DNA from: Pseudoalteromonas amylolytica
GTDB taxonomy: Bacteria; Pseudomonadota; Gammaproteobacteria; Enterobacterales; Alteromonadaceae
Direction of reading: 5' to 3'
Length of the DNA stretch: 64,000 nucleotides
Assembly: GCF_001854605.1 (NCBI RefSeq)
Contig: NZ_MKJU01000006.1
Coordinates: 248,001 to 312,000 of the forward strand
Below are positions 9,215 to 18,939 of the stretch, one piece after another; within the stretch, counting starts at the first letter, position 1; each line of letters starts with the position of its first letter. Both the position numbers and the translations under genes were made by a program. Under the pieces are notes generated by a model that saw only the letters and a program-made list of their open reading frames with translations, was not told the origin of the DNA and searched no databases.

Positions 9215-10120
9215 ATGTCAGAAAAATTAACTCATTTAAAAGCCCTTGAGGCAGAGGCCATTCACATTATTCGTGAAGTAGCCGCAGAATTCGATAACCC
9301 CGTAATGCTTTATTCTATAGGCAAAGATTCTTCAGTACTGTTACACCTTGCAAGAAAAGCGTTTGCGCCAGGAAAAATACCTTTCCCACTAATGCATGTG
9401 GATACCACTTGGAAGTTTCGCGAAATGATCGAGTTTCGTGACCGGATTGCTAAAGAGTACGGCTTTGACTTGATTGTACATCAAAACCAAGAGGGCGTTG
9501 ATGCTGGTATTGGGCCATTTACACATGGCAGCTCAAAACATACTGACATCATGAAAACTCAAAGCTTAAAACAGGCGCTTAACAAAGGAAAGTACGATGC
9601 AGCCTTTGGTGGTGCGCGCCGAGATGAGGAAAAGTCGCGAGCCAAAGAGCGTGTGTATTCTTTTCGTGATAAAAATCACCGCTGGGATCCTAAAAATCAA
9701 CGCCCTGAACTTTGGAATATTTACAATGCCAAAGTGGAACAGGGGGAAAGCATTCGAGTATTTCCTTTAAGTAATTGGACGGAGCTAGACATTTGGCAAT
9801 ATATCTACTTAGAAAATATTGAAATAGTGCCTCTATACCTAGCCAAAAAGCGCCCAGTGGTGGAGCGTGATGGCATGCTTATTATGGTCGATGATGAGCG
9901 TATGCCAATTAACGATGCCAATGAAATTCAGCATAAAATGGTTCGTTTCAGAACACTAGGGTGTTATCCGTTAACCGGAGCTGTGGAGTCAGAGGCGGCT
10001 ACCTTACCAGAAATTATTCAAGAAATGCTGTTAACCAAAACATCTGAACGCCAAGGTCGCCTAATTGACCATGACTCTTCAGGGAGTATGGAGAAAAAGA
10101 AAATGGAGGGGTATTTCTAA
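9215..10120 (+). CDS. cysD: Sulfate adenylyltransferase subunit 2
   Basis: A 301-residue adenylyltransferase of the PP-loop (PAPS reductase/CysD) fold; the loop is [13 protein letters not shown] near residue 34. CysD with the GTPase CysN makes adenosine 5'-phosphosulfate (APS) from sulfate and ATP in the cytoplasm. [18 protein letters not shown] and [12 protein letters not shown] are characteristic stretches. Length is normal. Its stop shares a base with the cysN start (TAATG), giving tight coupling. It follows the aminotransferase after 59 bp with no obvious terminator, so the sulfate genes may be co-transcribed with the polysaccharide genes. Confidence 0.97.
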   Translation: MSEKLTHLKALEAEAIHIIREVAAEFDNPVMLYSIGKDSSVLLHLARKAFAPGKIPFPLMHVDTTWKFREMIEFRDRIAKEYGFDLIVHQNQEGVDAGIGPFTHGSSKHTDIMKTQSLKQALNKGKYDAAFGGARRDEEKSRAKERVYSFRDKNHRWDPKNQRPELWNIYNAKVEQGESIRVFPLSNWTELDIWQYIYLENIEIVPLYLAKKRPVVERDGMLIMVDDERMPINDANEIQHKMVRFRTLGCYPLTGAVESEAATLPEIIQEMLLTKTSERQGRLIDHDSSGSMEKKKMEGYF

Positions 10121-11532
10121 TGAGCCATGCATCTGAGTTAATAGAAACAAATATTTTAGAGTACCTTGAACAACATGAAAACAAAGAACTGTTGCGCTTT
10201 ATTACGTGTGGTTCGGTGGATGATGGTAAAAGTACATTAATAGGTCGTTTATTACATGACTCTAAAATGATCTTTGAAGATCAATTAGCAGCCATAGAAA
10301 AAGACAGCAAAAAAAGTGGTACTACGGGTGAGCAGGTCGACTTAGCCTTGCTTGTTGATGGCTTACAATCAGAGCGAGAGCAAGGCATTACTATTGATGT
10401 TGCTTACCGTTACTTCTCTACCGACAAGCGTAAGTTTATCATTGCAGATACCCCAGGGCATGAGCAATATACTCGAAATATGGCTACAGGGGCCTCAACA
10501 GCAGATCTCGCAATTATTCTGGTTGATGCCCGTTATGGGGTGCAAATTCAAACTAAACGTCATAGCTTCATTGCTTCTTTGCTTGGAATTAAGCACGTTG
10601 TTGTTGCTGTAAATAAAATGGATTTAGTTGAGTACTCAGAACACACCTTCACAGATATTTGCGAGGATTACAAAGCGCTGGCAAACGAATTGAGTATCCC
10701 CGATATCCACTTTGCCCCAATCTCAGCATTAAAAGGCGATAATGTAGTTAACTTAAGTGACAATATGCCTTGGTATAAAGGGCAAGCACTTATGTCACTG
10801 CTAGAAACCTTGCCTATCAATACGCAAGAGTCTATGTCTGAGTTTCGCTTTCCGGTGCAATATGTAAACCGTCCTAATTTAAACTACCGTGGCTTTGCAG
10901 GTACTATAGCCTCTGGCTCTGTGGCCGTTGGCGATAAAGTAAAAGTATTGCCTTCAGGCAAAGAAACTCAAATCAAAAGCATAGATACGTTTGAAGGGTC
11001 ACTCGATTCTGCCAGTGCACCTTATGCTGTAACTTTAACCACAAACGATGAGGTTGATATTAGCCGGGGTGATATGCTGGTACATAATAACAGCAGCATA
11101 CACTTAGCAAATCAATTACAAGCACATGTAGTTTGGATGGATGATAATCCGCTGCAGTTAAACAGAGAATACTTGTTGAAGTTCGCAACCAAACAAACCT
11201 CTGCTCATGTTAGCGCTATTCAACACAAAATTAATGTTAATACGTTTGCCAAAGAGCAAGGTAGCCACCTGGATTTAAATGAAATTGCATTGTGTGAGCT
11301 GGCGTTAAACTCTGCTGTAGCAGTTGATGAATATGAACGTAATCGTCAAACCGGTGCTTTTATTGTTATTGACCGCTTAACCAATAGCACCGTTGGTGCT
11401 GGTATGGTGGCTAGCGCCAGTGACATTGGTGCGCAGCAGACTAACCGCCGAGTATATACAGAAGCTGAGATCCAACTTAATAAGTATATTCGCACTCATT
11501 ACCCAGAATGGAATACAGAAAAAATAAGTTAA
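10120..11532 (+). CDS. cysN: Sulfate adenylyltransferase GTPase subunit 1
   Basis: A 470-residue EF-Tu-like GTPase. G1 is GSVDDGKST near residue 31, G3 is [11 protein letters not shown] and G4 is NKMD. Two beta-barrel domains follow to the C-terminus. GTP hydrolysis by CysN drives APS formation by CysD. There is no fused CysC kinase domain at the C-terminus; the kinase is encoded separately at 13302, after a permease gene. The start overlaps cysD by one base. Confidence 0.97.
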   Translation: MSHASELIETNILEYLEQHENKELLRFITCGSVDDGKSTLIGRLLHDSKMIFEDQLAAIEKDSKKSGTTGEQVDLALLVDGLQSEREQGITIDVAYRYFSTDKRKFIIADTPGHEQYTRNMATGASTADLAIILVDARYGVQIQTKRHSFIASLLGIKHVVVAVNKMDLVEYSEHTFTDICEDYKALANELSIPDIHFAPISALKGDNVVNLSDNMPWYKGQALMSLLETLPINTQESMSEFRFPVQYVNRPNLNYRGFAGTIASGSVAVGDKVKVLPSGKETQIKSIDTFEGSLDSASAPYAVTLTTNDEVDISRGDMLVHNNSSIHLANQLQAHVVWMDDNPLQLNREYLLKFATKQTSAHVSAIQHKINVNTFAKEQGSHLDLNEIALCELALNSAVAVDEYERNRQTGAFIVIDRLTNSTVGAGMVASASDIGAQQTNRRVYTEAEIQLNKYIRTHYPEWNTEKIS

Positions 11533-11554
11533 TTCAACTCTGTAGCAGGGATAT

Positions 11555-13282
11555 ATGAGTGTAGAACAATACGCGATAGCGGCTATTTTTTTAGCCACTA
11601 TCGCTTTTTTAATAAAATTTCAAAAAGTACCTGAAAGGGTTTTTGCGGTCAGTGCTTTGTCGTGTTTAGCGCTTGGCTTGGTGACCACGGAGGAGTTACT
11701 GGTAAACGCAGTCAACCCTGGGTTAATTACGTTACTGTTGTTAGTTGTCTGCGCTTTTTCATTTGAGCGCACCAGTTTGTTAAGGCGGCTTTCTAATGCT
11801 TTGTTTAATGGCTCTGCAATTAAGTCTTACATAAAAACGTTAGTGCTGACTATGCTGGCATCTGGCTTTTTAAATAATACTGCGGTGGTTGCCACACTCA
11901 TTAATCCGATTAAGAACAATAAGCTTATTCCACCCTCAAGATTACTGTTACCGCTTTCTTATGCCGCGATTTTAGGTGGCACATTTACCCTTATAGGCAC
12001 ATCAACTAATTTGATTGTGAACTCTATGTTGATTGAACGTGGTGAAAAGGGGATCGCGTTTTTTGATTTTCTCCCCGTTGGTGTTTTGGCAGCGGCTACT
12101 TGCCTACTTATTATGCTGGCAACATTCAAACGCCTTAGAGGCTCTGAGCAATCAAACACAGAGGTCGAAGATTACTTCGTAGAGGCAAAGGTGTTAAATG
12201 GCTCAAACATGATTGGCAAAACCGTTGAAGAAAATGGCTTAAGAAATTTAGAGTCTTTGTTTTTGGTTGAGATTGTAAGGGAAGGGCATTTGATCTCGCC
12301 GGTAGCGCCAAACCAGCTTTTAGAGCAGGGTGATAAACTCATTTTTTCTGGTGATGTAAAAAAAGTGATGACCTTAAAGCAATTTGATGGGTTAAGCTTA
12401 TACGCCGAAAAAGGGGGGCTTTTACAAAGTAATTTAACTGAGGTAGTAATTAAGCCCGGCTCAGCCGTGATTGGCAAAACATTAAAAAGTGCAGGGTTTC
12501 GAGCTCGCTTTGATGCCGCTGTGGTTGCAATTAGGCGAGAGGGTGATAGGTTATCTGGCAAGCTTGGTGATATTCGAATTCAAAGTGGTGATTTTTTTGT
12601 TCTGGCAGTGGGTAATGATTTTGCTCAACGGACGAACCTATCAAAAAACTTTTTTATTCTAAGTGGTGTTAAAGCACACAATATGCTTACAAAAAAGAAA
12701 GAGCGGATTGTTGTGTGGGGTTTCATTACTGCTATTGCTGTTTCTGTGGCTGCGAACATCGCGTTGTTAAACTGCTTTATTTTTTACCTAGCGCTACTGC
12801 TATTTAACAAATGCTTGTCAATAAATGAGATTAAACGTCGATTACCATTAGAGCTATGGTTAGTTGTTCTGGGGGCGCTAACACTCGCTAAAGCGCTTGA
12901 TAACACTGGGGTAACAAGCCTTATCGCCGAGCAAATAAAGGGCCTTCTGATGGGGGAAGGGGTATACATAGCCTTTATTGGAGTGTTTTTAGTTACACTA
13001 CTATTTACAGAAATAATTACCAATAATGTTGCTGCGGCGTTACTCTTTCCTATTGCCTTTAGTATTGCCCAGGGGTTAGAAGTAAATTATTTGCCTTTTG
13101 TTTTAGCCGTAGCGTTTGGAGCCAGTGGCAGCTTTATTAGCCCTTATGGTTATCAAACTAACCTAATGGTTTTTAATGCAGGTAATTACCAATTAAGTGA
13201 CTTTGTGAAATTTGGCTTACCGATTTCTTTAACATACAGTTTGGTGGTACTTACTGCTATTCCTATTTTCTTTCCGTTTTAA
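11555..13282 (+). CDS. SLC13/DASS-type permease with two TrkA-C domains, probable sulfate transporter
   Basis: A 575-residue membrane protein. The N-terminal half has four to six membrane segments, including SGFLNNTAVVATLINPI and GTFTLIGTSTNLIVNSM, the paired Asn/Ser-rich motifs of SLC13 carriers. Two TrkA-C-like soluble domains follow (about residues 205-290 and 295-375), then a second membrane half with EIITNNVAAALLFPI. This split architecture is seen in sodium/sulfate SAC1/SLT-type carriers. Its position between cysN and cysC supports sulfate import feeding APS/PAPS synthesis. Substrate is inferred from context; dicarboxylates are the alternative for the superfamily. Confidence 0.85.
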   Translation: MSVEQYAIAAIFLATIAFLIKFQKVPERVFAVSALSCLALGLVTTEELLVNAVNPGLITLLLLVVCAFSFERTSLLRRLSNALFNGSAIKSYIKTLVLTMLASGFLNNTAVVATLINPIKNNKLIPPSRLLLPLSYAAILGGTFTLIGTSTNLIVNSMLIERGEKGIAFFDFLPVGVLAAATCLLIMLATFKRLRGSEQSNTEVEDYFVEAKVLNGSNMIGKTVEENGLRNLESLFLVEIVREGHLISPVAPNQLLEQGDKLIFSGDVKKVMTLKQFDGLSLYAEKGGLLQSNLTEVVIKPGSAVIGKTLKSAGFRARFDAAVVAIRREGDRLSGKLGDIRIQSGDFFVLAVGNDFAQRTNLSKNFFILSGVKAHNMLTKKKERIVVWGFITAIAVSVAANIALLNCFIFYLALLLFNKCLSINEIKRRLPLELWLVVLGALTLAKALDNTGVTSLIAEQIKGLLMGEGVYIAFIGVFLVTLLFTEIITNNVAAALLFPIAFSIAQGLEVNYLPFVLAVAFGASGSFISPYGYQTNLMVFNAGNYQLSDFVKFGLPISLTYSLVVLTAIPIFFPF

Positions 13283-13301
13283 TAATGATTTAAGGCTAAT
13301 C

Positions 13302-13901
13302 GTGACCAACGAAAATATTGTTTGGCACCAACAAACGGTGTCAAAAGAACAAAAGCAAGCCCAAAAGGGGCACCGACCTGCACTACTATGGTATACCGGG
13401 CTCAGTGGCTCAGGGAAGTCGACCATTGCCAACGCTGTAGAAGCTGAGCTTTTTCGTTTAGGGTGCCATACTTACCTGCTAGACGGTGACAACGTGCGTA
13501 TGGGGCTCAATAAAGACTTATCTTTTAGTGATGCAGACCGAGAGGAAAATATTCGCCGTATTGGCGAAGTAGCAAAGTTGTTTGTTGATGCTGGGGTCAT
13601 TGTTTCAAGTGCTTTTATCTCTCCTTTTGAAGCAGATAGAGCATCGGCCAGATCACGGTTAAACGATGGTGAATTTGTAGAGATCTTTATAGATACGCCA
13701 ATTGAGGTTTGTGAAGCACGCGACCCAAAAGGGTTATATAAAAAAGCACGGGCGGGTGAAATTCCCAACTTCACGGGGATCAGTTCGGCATTTGAGTCAC
13801 CCAAAAAACCTGAAATTCACATACATACTCAGCATCATTCAATAGCGCAGAGTGTTGAGCTGATTGTTTCGTACTTGCGAAGCAAACAAATAATAAAGTA
13901 A
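13302..13901 (+). CDS. cysC: Adenylylsulfate kinase
   Basis: A 199-residue P-loop kinase that phosphorylates APS to PAPS. The Walker A motif is GLSGSGKST; LLDGDNVRMGLNKDL follows, with FISPFEADRASAR and IFIDTPIEVCEARDPKGLYKKARAGEI further on, all typical of CysC. The start is GTG at 13302, preceded by TAAGG. PAPS serves both cysteine synthesis and sulfotransfer. No cysH, cysI or cysJ follows, so in this position the product may feed sulfation of a polysaccharide (inference; no sulfotransferase is visible in the window). Confidence 0.96.
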   Translation: MTNENIVWHQQTVSKEQKQAQKGHRPALLWYTGLSGSGKSTIANAVEAELFRLGCHTYLLDGDNVRMGLNKDLSFSDADREENIRRIGEVAKLFVDAGVIVSSAFISPFEADRASARSRLNDGEFVEIFIDTPIEVCEARDPKGLYKKARAGEIPNFTGISSAFESPKKPEIHIHTQHHSIAQSVELIVSYLRSKQIIK

Positions 13902-14078
13902 TGCCTTACGTATCATTGGGAAAGTACAAAGTTACAGTTAATGGGTTGAAATAAAAGTGCTTCATATTCTTCTCATAAATTATTGCTACTTTTGTGTATA
14001 CTACAGCTTGTACTATGCTTAAGTGCGTCTGTAGTTATAGTTCGGATTGGAATAAAACTGGAATAAAAAGGGAACACA

Positions 14079-16040
14079 ATGGATAGTTGGTTTCGTGCCT
14101 TACTTGGCGCTTCTCGTAGCCAAAAACGACTTTTCACGCTCGTATTAGATTCAGTTTTTATAGTCTCAGCCTTCTGGTTAGCGCTTGTTGTTCGCCTTGA
14201 TAGCTTTGCACCACTGGCTAATTTTAAAAACTGGTTAATCCTCGCGTTATTACTCCCCATTAGCTTGGTGATATTCGTAAAACTTGGTTTGTATCGTGCT
14301 GTGCTCCGTTACGTTGGGGCAAATGCAGTCGGTGCTGTTGTACTTGGTACTGTTATTAGTACCGTGATTTTAGTGTTGTCTTCATTTTTTACGCAAACCG
14401 CTATCCCTCGTACTATGCCCTTTATTTATGCGTGGTTGATGATACTTTCAGTGGGGGGATCGCGTATTTTGGTGAGAGCACTTATTTGGCGATTAACCTC
14501 ATTTACTAAAACCCCAGTGGTTATTTATGGCGCTGGAGATGCTGGTCGGCAGCTTGCAACTGCGCTAGCAACAGGGCCTGACTATTATGTTACGGCGTAT
14601 CTAGACGATGACGCTACCAAACATAATGCTATTATCCAAGGGATCCCCGTTGTCGCCTTCGACGAAATCTATAATTTGATAGATAAAAAGCGAGCAAATA
14701 AGGTTTTGCTTGCTTTACCAAGCGTATCGCGCTCTCGCCGTAAAGAAATACTGACTAAGTTAGAAAAGCTGCCACTTGAGGTGATGACAGTGCCAGGTAT
14801 GGCAGATGTTATTGACGGTAAAGCACAATTGGATGAAATCAAAGAAGTTGAAATTGAAGACCTATTGGGCAGAGACCCAGTAACACCCAAACCAGAGCTG
14901 ATGGCTGCAAATATCAAAGACAAAGTTGTTATGGTGACTGGTGCTGGAGGCTCTATTGGCTCTGAACTATGTAGGCAAATTATATTAAATGGACCTAGAA
15001 AGCTGGTGCTTTTTGAGGTGTCTGAGTTTGGTTTATATAGCATTGAAAAGGAGCTGAATCAGCTTGTACTGAATAAAGGCGTGTCATTGGAAATAGTACC
15101 CGTAATGGGCTCTGTTCAGCGCATTAACCGTATTGAAACTTGCATGAAGGCTTTTGGGGTACAAACAGTCTATCACGCTGCGGCTTATAAACATGTTCCG
15201 CTTGTAGAGCAAAATGTCGTTGAGGGGGTTCGCAATAATGTATTTGGTACTTATTACACGGCTAAAGCTGCTATTAACGCAGGTGTAGAGACCTTTGTAT
15301 TAATCTCTACAGATAAAGCGGTGCGTCCTACCAATGTGATGGGTGCAACCAAGCGTATGGCAGAGTTAGTGTTACAAGCCTTGGCTGAAAGTAAAGTAAC
15401 GTCTAAAAATACCCGTTTTTGCATGGTGCGTTTTGGTAATGTGCTTGGTTCTAGTGGTTCCGTCGTGCCTCTATTCCGTAAACAGATTAAAGAAGGTGGA
15501 CCAATTACCTTAACTCATAAAGATATTACGCGCTTTTTTATGACGATCCCTGAAGCTGCTCAGCTAGTTATCCAAGCAGGGGCAATGGGTAAAGGTGGAG
15601 ACGTATTTGTTTTGGACATGGGAGAGTCAGTCAAGATTAAGGATTTAGCAACCAAAATGGTCCACCTATCCGGCCTTGAGGTTAAATCAGAGTCAAATCC
15701 TCATGGTGATATTGAAATACAATGTACAGGTCTAAGGCCCGGTGAAAAGCTTTATGAAGAATTACTCATTGGTGACAATGTTGAAGATACTTCTCATCCG
15801 CGCATTATGACTGCGAACGAAGTAAAATTGCCAATGGCTGAGCTAGAGTCTTTTATGAGTGCAATGGACACGGCTTGTCATAATTTTGATCATGAACATA
15901 TTCGTAAACTACTACTAGAGGCGCCTACAGGGTTTAACCCGACGGATGGTATTTGTGACTTAGTATGGAATGAGAAGAAACAGGTACTTGAATCACAAAG
16001 AGAGTCTCAGAAGAAAGTTGTTAATCTGAGAAATATTTAA
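14079..16040 (+). CDS. Membrane-bound UDP-GlcNAc 4,6-dehydratase, WbpM/PglF-like
   Basis: A 653-residue protein with four N-terminal membrane helices (about residues 20-125), a CoA-binding-like Rossmann domain (VVIYGAGDAGRQLATAL near residue 148) and a C-terminal extended SDR domain (VMVTGAGGSIGSELCRQI near residue 288). The active-site segment STDKAVRPTNVMGATKR has Met where ordinary SDR enzymes have Tyr, as known for WbpM/PglF. These enzymes make UDP-2-acetamido-2,6-dideoxy-4-hexulose, the substrate of the PglE-like aminotransferase at 7977. It is separated from that enzyme by the sulfate genes and has its own 177-bp leader, so it may be transcribed separately. Confidence 0.93.
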   Translation: MDSWFRALLGASRSQKRLFTLVLDSVFIVSAFWLALVVRLDSFAPLANFKNWLILALLLPISLVIFVKLGLYRAVLRYVGANAVGAVVLGTVISTVILVLSSFFTQTAIPRTMPFIYAWLMILSVGGSRILVRALIWRLTSFTKTPVVIYGAGDAGRQLATALATGPDYYVTAYLDDDATKHNAIIQGIPVVAFDEIYNLIDKKRANKVLLALPSVSRSRRKEILTKLEKLPLEVMTVPGMADVIDGKAQLDEIKEVEIEDLLGRDPVTPKPELMAANIKDKVVMVTGAGGSIGSELCRQIILNGPRKLVLFEVSEFGLYSIEKELNQLVLNKGVSLEIVPVMGSVQRINRIETCMKAFGVQTVYHAAAYKHVPLVEQNVVEGVRNNVFGTYYTAKAAINAGVETFVLISTDKAVRPTNVMGATKRMAELVLQALAESKVTSKNTRFCMVRFGNVLGSSGSVVPLFRKQIKEGGPITLTHKDITRFFMTIPEAAQLVIQAGAMGKGGDVFVLDMGESVKIKDLATKMVHLSGLEVKSESNPHGDIEIQCTGLRPGEKLYEELLIGDNVEDTSHPRIMTANEVKLPMAELESFMSAMDTACHNFDHEHIRKLLLEAPTGFNPTDGICDLVWNEKKQVLESQRESQKKVVNLRNI

Positions 16041-16337
16041 ATTTATAGACCAACAAAGTGCCTTTTAGCGCATCTACAATCCCATTGGCATTGATTCAAT
16101 CATTACAGCGGGGCGGTTGTTAGGGTTTATATCGTTGTACTGTTGGTATATGCAGGTTGTTGTAACTGATATTCACCAAAGAACTGATTGGTTGCAATCT
16201 CTTTGTAACGATATTTGCTTGGGTTTTTAGATGCTTCCATATACGATAACACAATAACTTTTGTGGTTACGGTTGAGCTAGAAATAGGCTTCACCAAATT
16301 TTATTCAAGAATTGAAAATAATAATCGGTCTGCGCAC

Positions 16338-18452
16338 ATGTCAAAAATAACTACACTGTTTGCTGGTGGGGTGGTACTTGCGAGTATACCTGCATTGGCA
16401 GATACCCAAATGAATAATTACACTGCTTTTGCAGGGTATACAGGTCTAATTAATACACCAACAGCTGAAGTGCTCACCAAGGGGAGTGTTGATATCGGCT
16501 ACAACAATCAACTCGATTTATCTGGGCTAGAATATGTTGATGGCCACAACTACATTTTTTCAGCAGGCTTATTTGATGGCTTAGAAGTGAGTGGCATGAT
16601 TGCCTCTAACACAATGCACGATAATTTGATTGTAATGAAAGACCATGATCAAATTCGAGATTTATCATTTAACTTAAAATATCAAGTTCCGTTTGTGCCT
16701 AAAGAGTGGTTCAATCTCGCAATAGGCGCTAAAGATATTGGTGGTGCAGCAAATCACTATGAGACATATTACCTAGCAGGCTCTCGCCAGTGGAATGATT
16801 TTAGGTTCTCGGCTGGCTTTGCTGTAAGTGACAGAGTAACAGGGCAAATGGATGGGGCTTTTGCTGGGATAGAGTGGCAGCCGCTTGATTGGTTTGCATT
16901 GCAGCTAGAGCATGATGCTGAGGCAGTAAATGCAGGAGTTCGCGTTACCGTACCAAAAGAATGGCTGTATGATGTAGGTACGCTAACCCTTACCAGTAAA
17001 TTTTATAGTAATACTGATTATGCACAGAAAGATACATTCTGGGGCATCAATTTCACCATGCCGCTGTTCACTCAAGCAGAGCTTAATGATCCTACTGAAG
17101 CGGCTCCTGCACCTATTTTAGATAACCACTTAAAGCGTGAAGAAGCGTTTGCAGCGCATTATCAAAAGCAACGTGAGTTGGCTCAAAAACCACTGGAAGA
17201 AGCCAAACAAGAGCTCTCAGAGCGTGATAGTTTCAGTAAGTCTTTGACCATACAAGCTAGAGAGCTAAAAAATGCATTGGTAGATGATGGCTTTGAAGCG
17301 ATAAGCGTTGGCTTTAACCGTGACCCTCACATAGTTGTAAGCTTTGAGAACTATGTATTTAACCGCAATGATATAGATGCGATTGGCGTTGTGTTAGGCC
17401 GAATCGCAGAGCACATAGATGAACCTGAGGCGAAATACAGCGTACAGTTGCTAAATCGCGGCATGCCGATGCTATCTGTTACGGGCCAAGTAGATAATTA
17501 TCGCGAGTTCATTAACACCAGTGCGACGCCTGATATGGACATTCGCCGCGGAGAAATGGAGCCTATAGGCAGTGTGTCTTGGGTGGGTATGCCAAAAACC
17601 AATAGTCCTTATTTTAAGCCACGTTTAACCCTAGGTCCATCGCTAGACACCAACTTGGCTACGGAGTTAGGTGTATATGATTTTTCACTAGCGATACAAG
17701 CTGCCGTTGACTTACCAATGTGGTATGGCGGTGGCCTGAGTGTGGTGGCTGAAACCGAAGTTGCTAAAACTGATGATTTTGAATCACACCGCCCATTTGG
17801 CCCATTTGCAAAACAAAGTGGTATAACGCAGGCGACATTATATCAAACATTCGAACTACCTTATGGTATATACAACCAAACACATGTGGGCTTTTTCAAA
17901 GAGTTTCATGATTATGTAGGTATCAAAAATGAAACGTCATGGCTCAGTGACAATGGTCGTCATCAATTAAGCGCCGATATTGCTTATTTAGAGTATGAAG
18001 ACTATGAAGCTGATCGCGATTACCAAACGCTATCATATCGTTATAACTGGGTTGAAGAAGATGTGAGTTTTCACGCAACAGCAGGACGTTTCTTTTATGA
18101 AGATAGCGGTGTGAAATTAGAAACGCGCTTTTGGTTTGGTGATAGTTATGTATCAGTTTTTGCTCAAGATACTGACGTTCAAATGGTTGGTGTGGCTTTC
18201 AGTATTCCATTAACACCAAGAAAAGATATGGCTACAACACCTTATGGCCAAGTTAAGGGTAACGAAGCGTGGCGTCATACTGTAAGTACAAGGATTGGTG
18301 AAGAGCATAACAACTTGGCGATTGGTAAGGCACTGCAACTTGATACGCCTGTGAGTATCAACAGAACGTTGCTTAATCAAGGCAGGTTGTCTAGCAGTTA
18401 TATTTACGCCAACTTGGCTAGGTTGAGAGAAGCTTACCTCGTGTTTCGTTAA
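16338..18452 (+). CDS. YjbH-family outer-membrane polysaccharide-associated protein
   Basis: About 704 residues from ATG 16338, chosen because it starts a clean signal peptide (MSKITTLFAGGVVLASIPALA, cleavage before DT); an in-frame TTG at 16215 would put a hydrophilic tail before it. The mature protein is rich in short amphipathic beta-strands with many Tyr/Trp/Phe, e.g. GYTGLINTPTAEVLTKGS and YGGGLSVVAETEVAK, and ends in a short hydrophobic strand with Phe-Arg, consistent with an outer-membrane barrel. The N-terminal FAGYTGLINTPTA segment is a YjbH (DUF940) hallmark. In E. coli yjbEFGH affects exopolysaccharide production. Here yjbE, F and G are absent, so it stands alone at the cluster end. 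Confidence 0.85.
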   Translation: MSKITTLFAGGVVLASIPALADTQMNNYTAFAGYTGLINTPTAEVLTKGSVDIGYNNQLDLSGLEYVDGHNYIFSAGLFDGLEVSGMIASNTMHDNLIVMKDHDQIRDLSFNLKYQVPFVPKEWFNLAIGAKDIGGAANHYETYYLAGSRQWNDFRFSAGFAVSDRVTGQMDGAFAGIEWQPLDWFALQLEHDAEAVNAGVRVTVPKEWLYDVGTLTLTSKFYSNTDYAQKDTFWGINFTMPLFTQAELNDPTEAAPAPILDNHLKREEAFAAHYQKQRELAQKPLEEAKQELSERDSFSKSLTIQARELKNALVDDGFEAISVGFNRDPHIVVSFENYVFNRNDIDAIGVVLGRIAEHIDEPEAKYSVQLLNRGMPMLSVTGQVDNYREFINTSATPDMDIRRGEMEPIGSVSWVGMPKTNSPYFKPRLTLGPSLDTNLATELGVYDFSLAIQAAVDLPMWYGGGLSVVAETEVAKTDDFESHRPFGPFAKQSGITQATLYQTFELPYGIYNQTHVGFFKEFHDYVGIKNETSWLSDNGRHQLSADIAYLEYEDYEADRDYQTLSYRYNWVEEDVSFHATAGRFFYEDSGVKLETRFWFGDSYVSVFAQDTDVQMVGVAFSIPLTPRKDMATTPYGQVKGNEAWRHTVSTRIGEEHNNLAIGKALQLDTPVSINRTLLNQGRLSSSYIYANLARLREAYLVFR

Positions 18453-18939
18453 GTAAGACACCAGCTAGGCAGTTGCTGCGATGTAATACAACTTTAATAT
18501 TACTAACTTGCTGAAATGCAATGTTTTGAGATATTTTTTAAAAGCTAATACTTGTATATTAAAGCATCTACCCGTATCCTACTGCGTAATTACAAGTAGG
18601 TGTTAGCGCTGGGGTTTTTAGTGCAGCGCTGAAATGGAAAAGGGTAATATAGCTTAAGTTACGTGTTTGTCGTAATGAGGTACGTAGTACCTATCGTTTT
18701 AAAAATACATATCAGTAATACAAGGTTGGAAACTGTAAATAGGCTAATCGTGCAAGTTAAGTATTCAGCTGAAGTTTAACTCTAAGATTTTAAGCTGGTT
18801 TTGTCTTGTACAGTAGTGAAATTACTGCTTAACTATAAAATTTGAAAATACGATAGAATTTTCTATAGTATATATTTGATTTACAAAACTCTGTGGAGGT
18901 TGTTGTGGCCTTTGCAAAAAAATGGAACAAGGACTAATC
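18453..18939 (+). other. Intergenic region, 487 bp
   Basis: No credible coding frame is seen between the yjbH-like gene and the lipoprotein gene. It contains an inverted repeat AGCGCTG (18605-18611) / CAGCGCT (18624-18630) with no T-run behind it, and near the 3' end a promoter and short palindrome listed separately. The rest is A+T-rich without recognisable structure. Confidence 0.5.
18842..18869 (+). promoter_or_regulatory. Sigma-70-like promoter with overlapping short palindrome, upstream of lipoprotein gene
   Basis: TTGAAA (18842-18847) and TATAGT (18864-18869) are separated by 16 bp; each matches the consensus at five of six positions. The spacer and -10 region contain the inverted repeat ATAGAA-tt-TTCTAT (18853-18866), which could be an operator. 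The predicted start of transcription lies about 65 bp before the ATG at 18940. Confidence 0.5.

Noticed and set aside
13983..14002. TTGCTA and TATACT upstream of the WbpM-like gene
   Set aside because: The two hexamers are only 8 bp apart; TATACT alone may be a -10 but no matching -35 was found.
16112..16119. GGCGGTTG resembling the ops/RfaH element GGCGGTAG
   Set aside because: One base differs in the core, the rest of the element and a JUMPstart context are missing, and it lies at the end rather than the start of the cluster.
18605..18630. AGCGCTG/CAGCGCT inverted repeat as a terminator for the yjbH-like gene
   Set aside because: It lies 150 bp beyond the stop and has no T-run after it.
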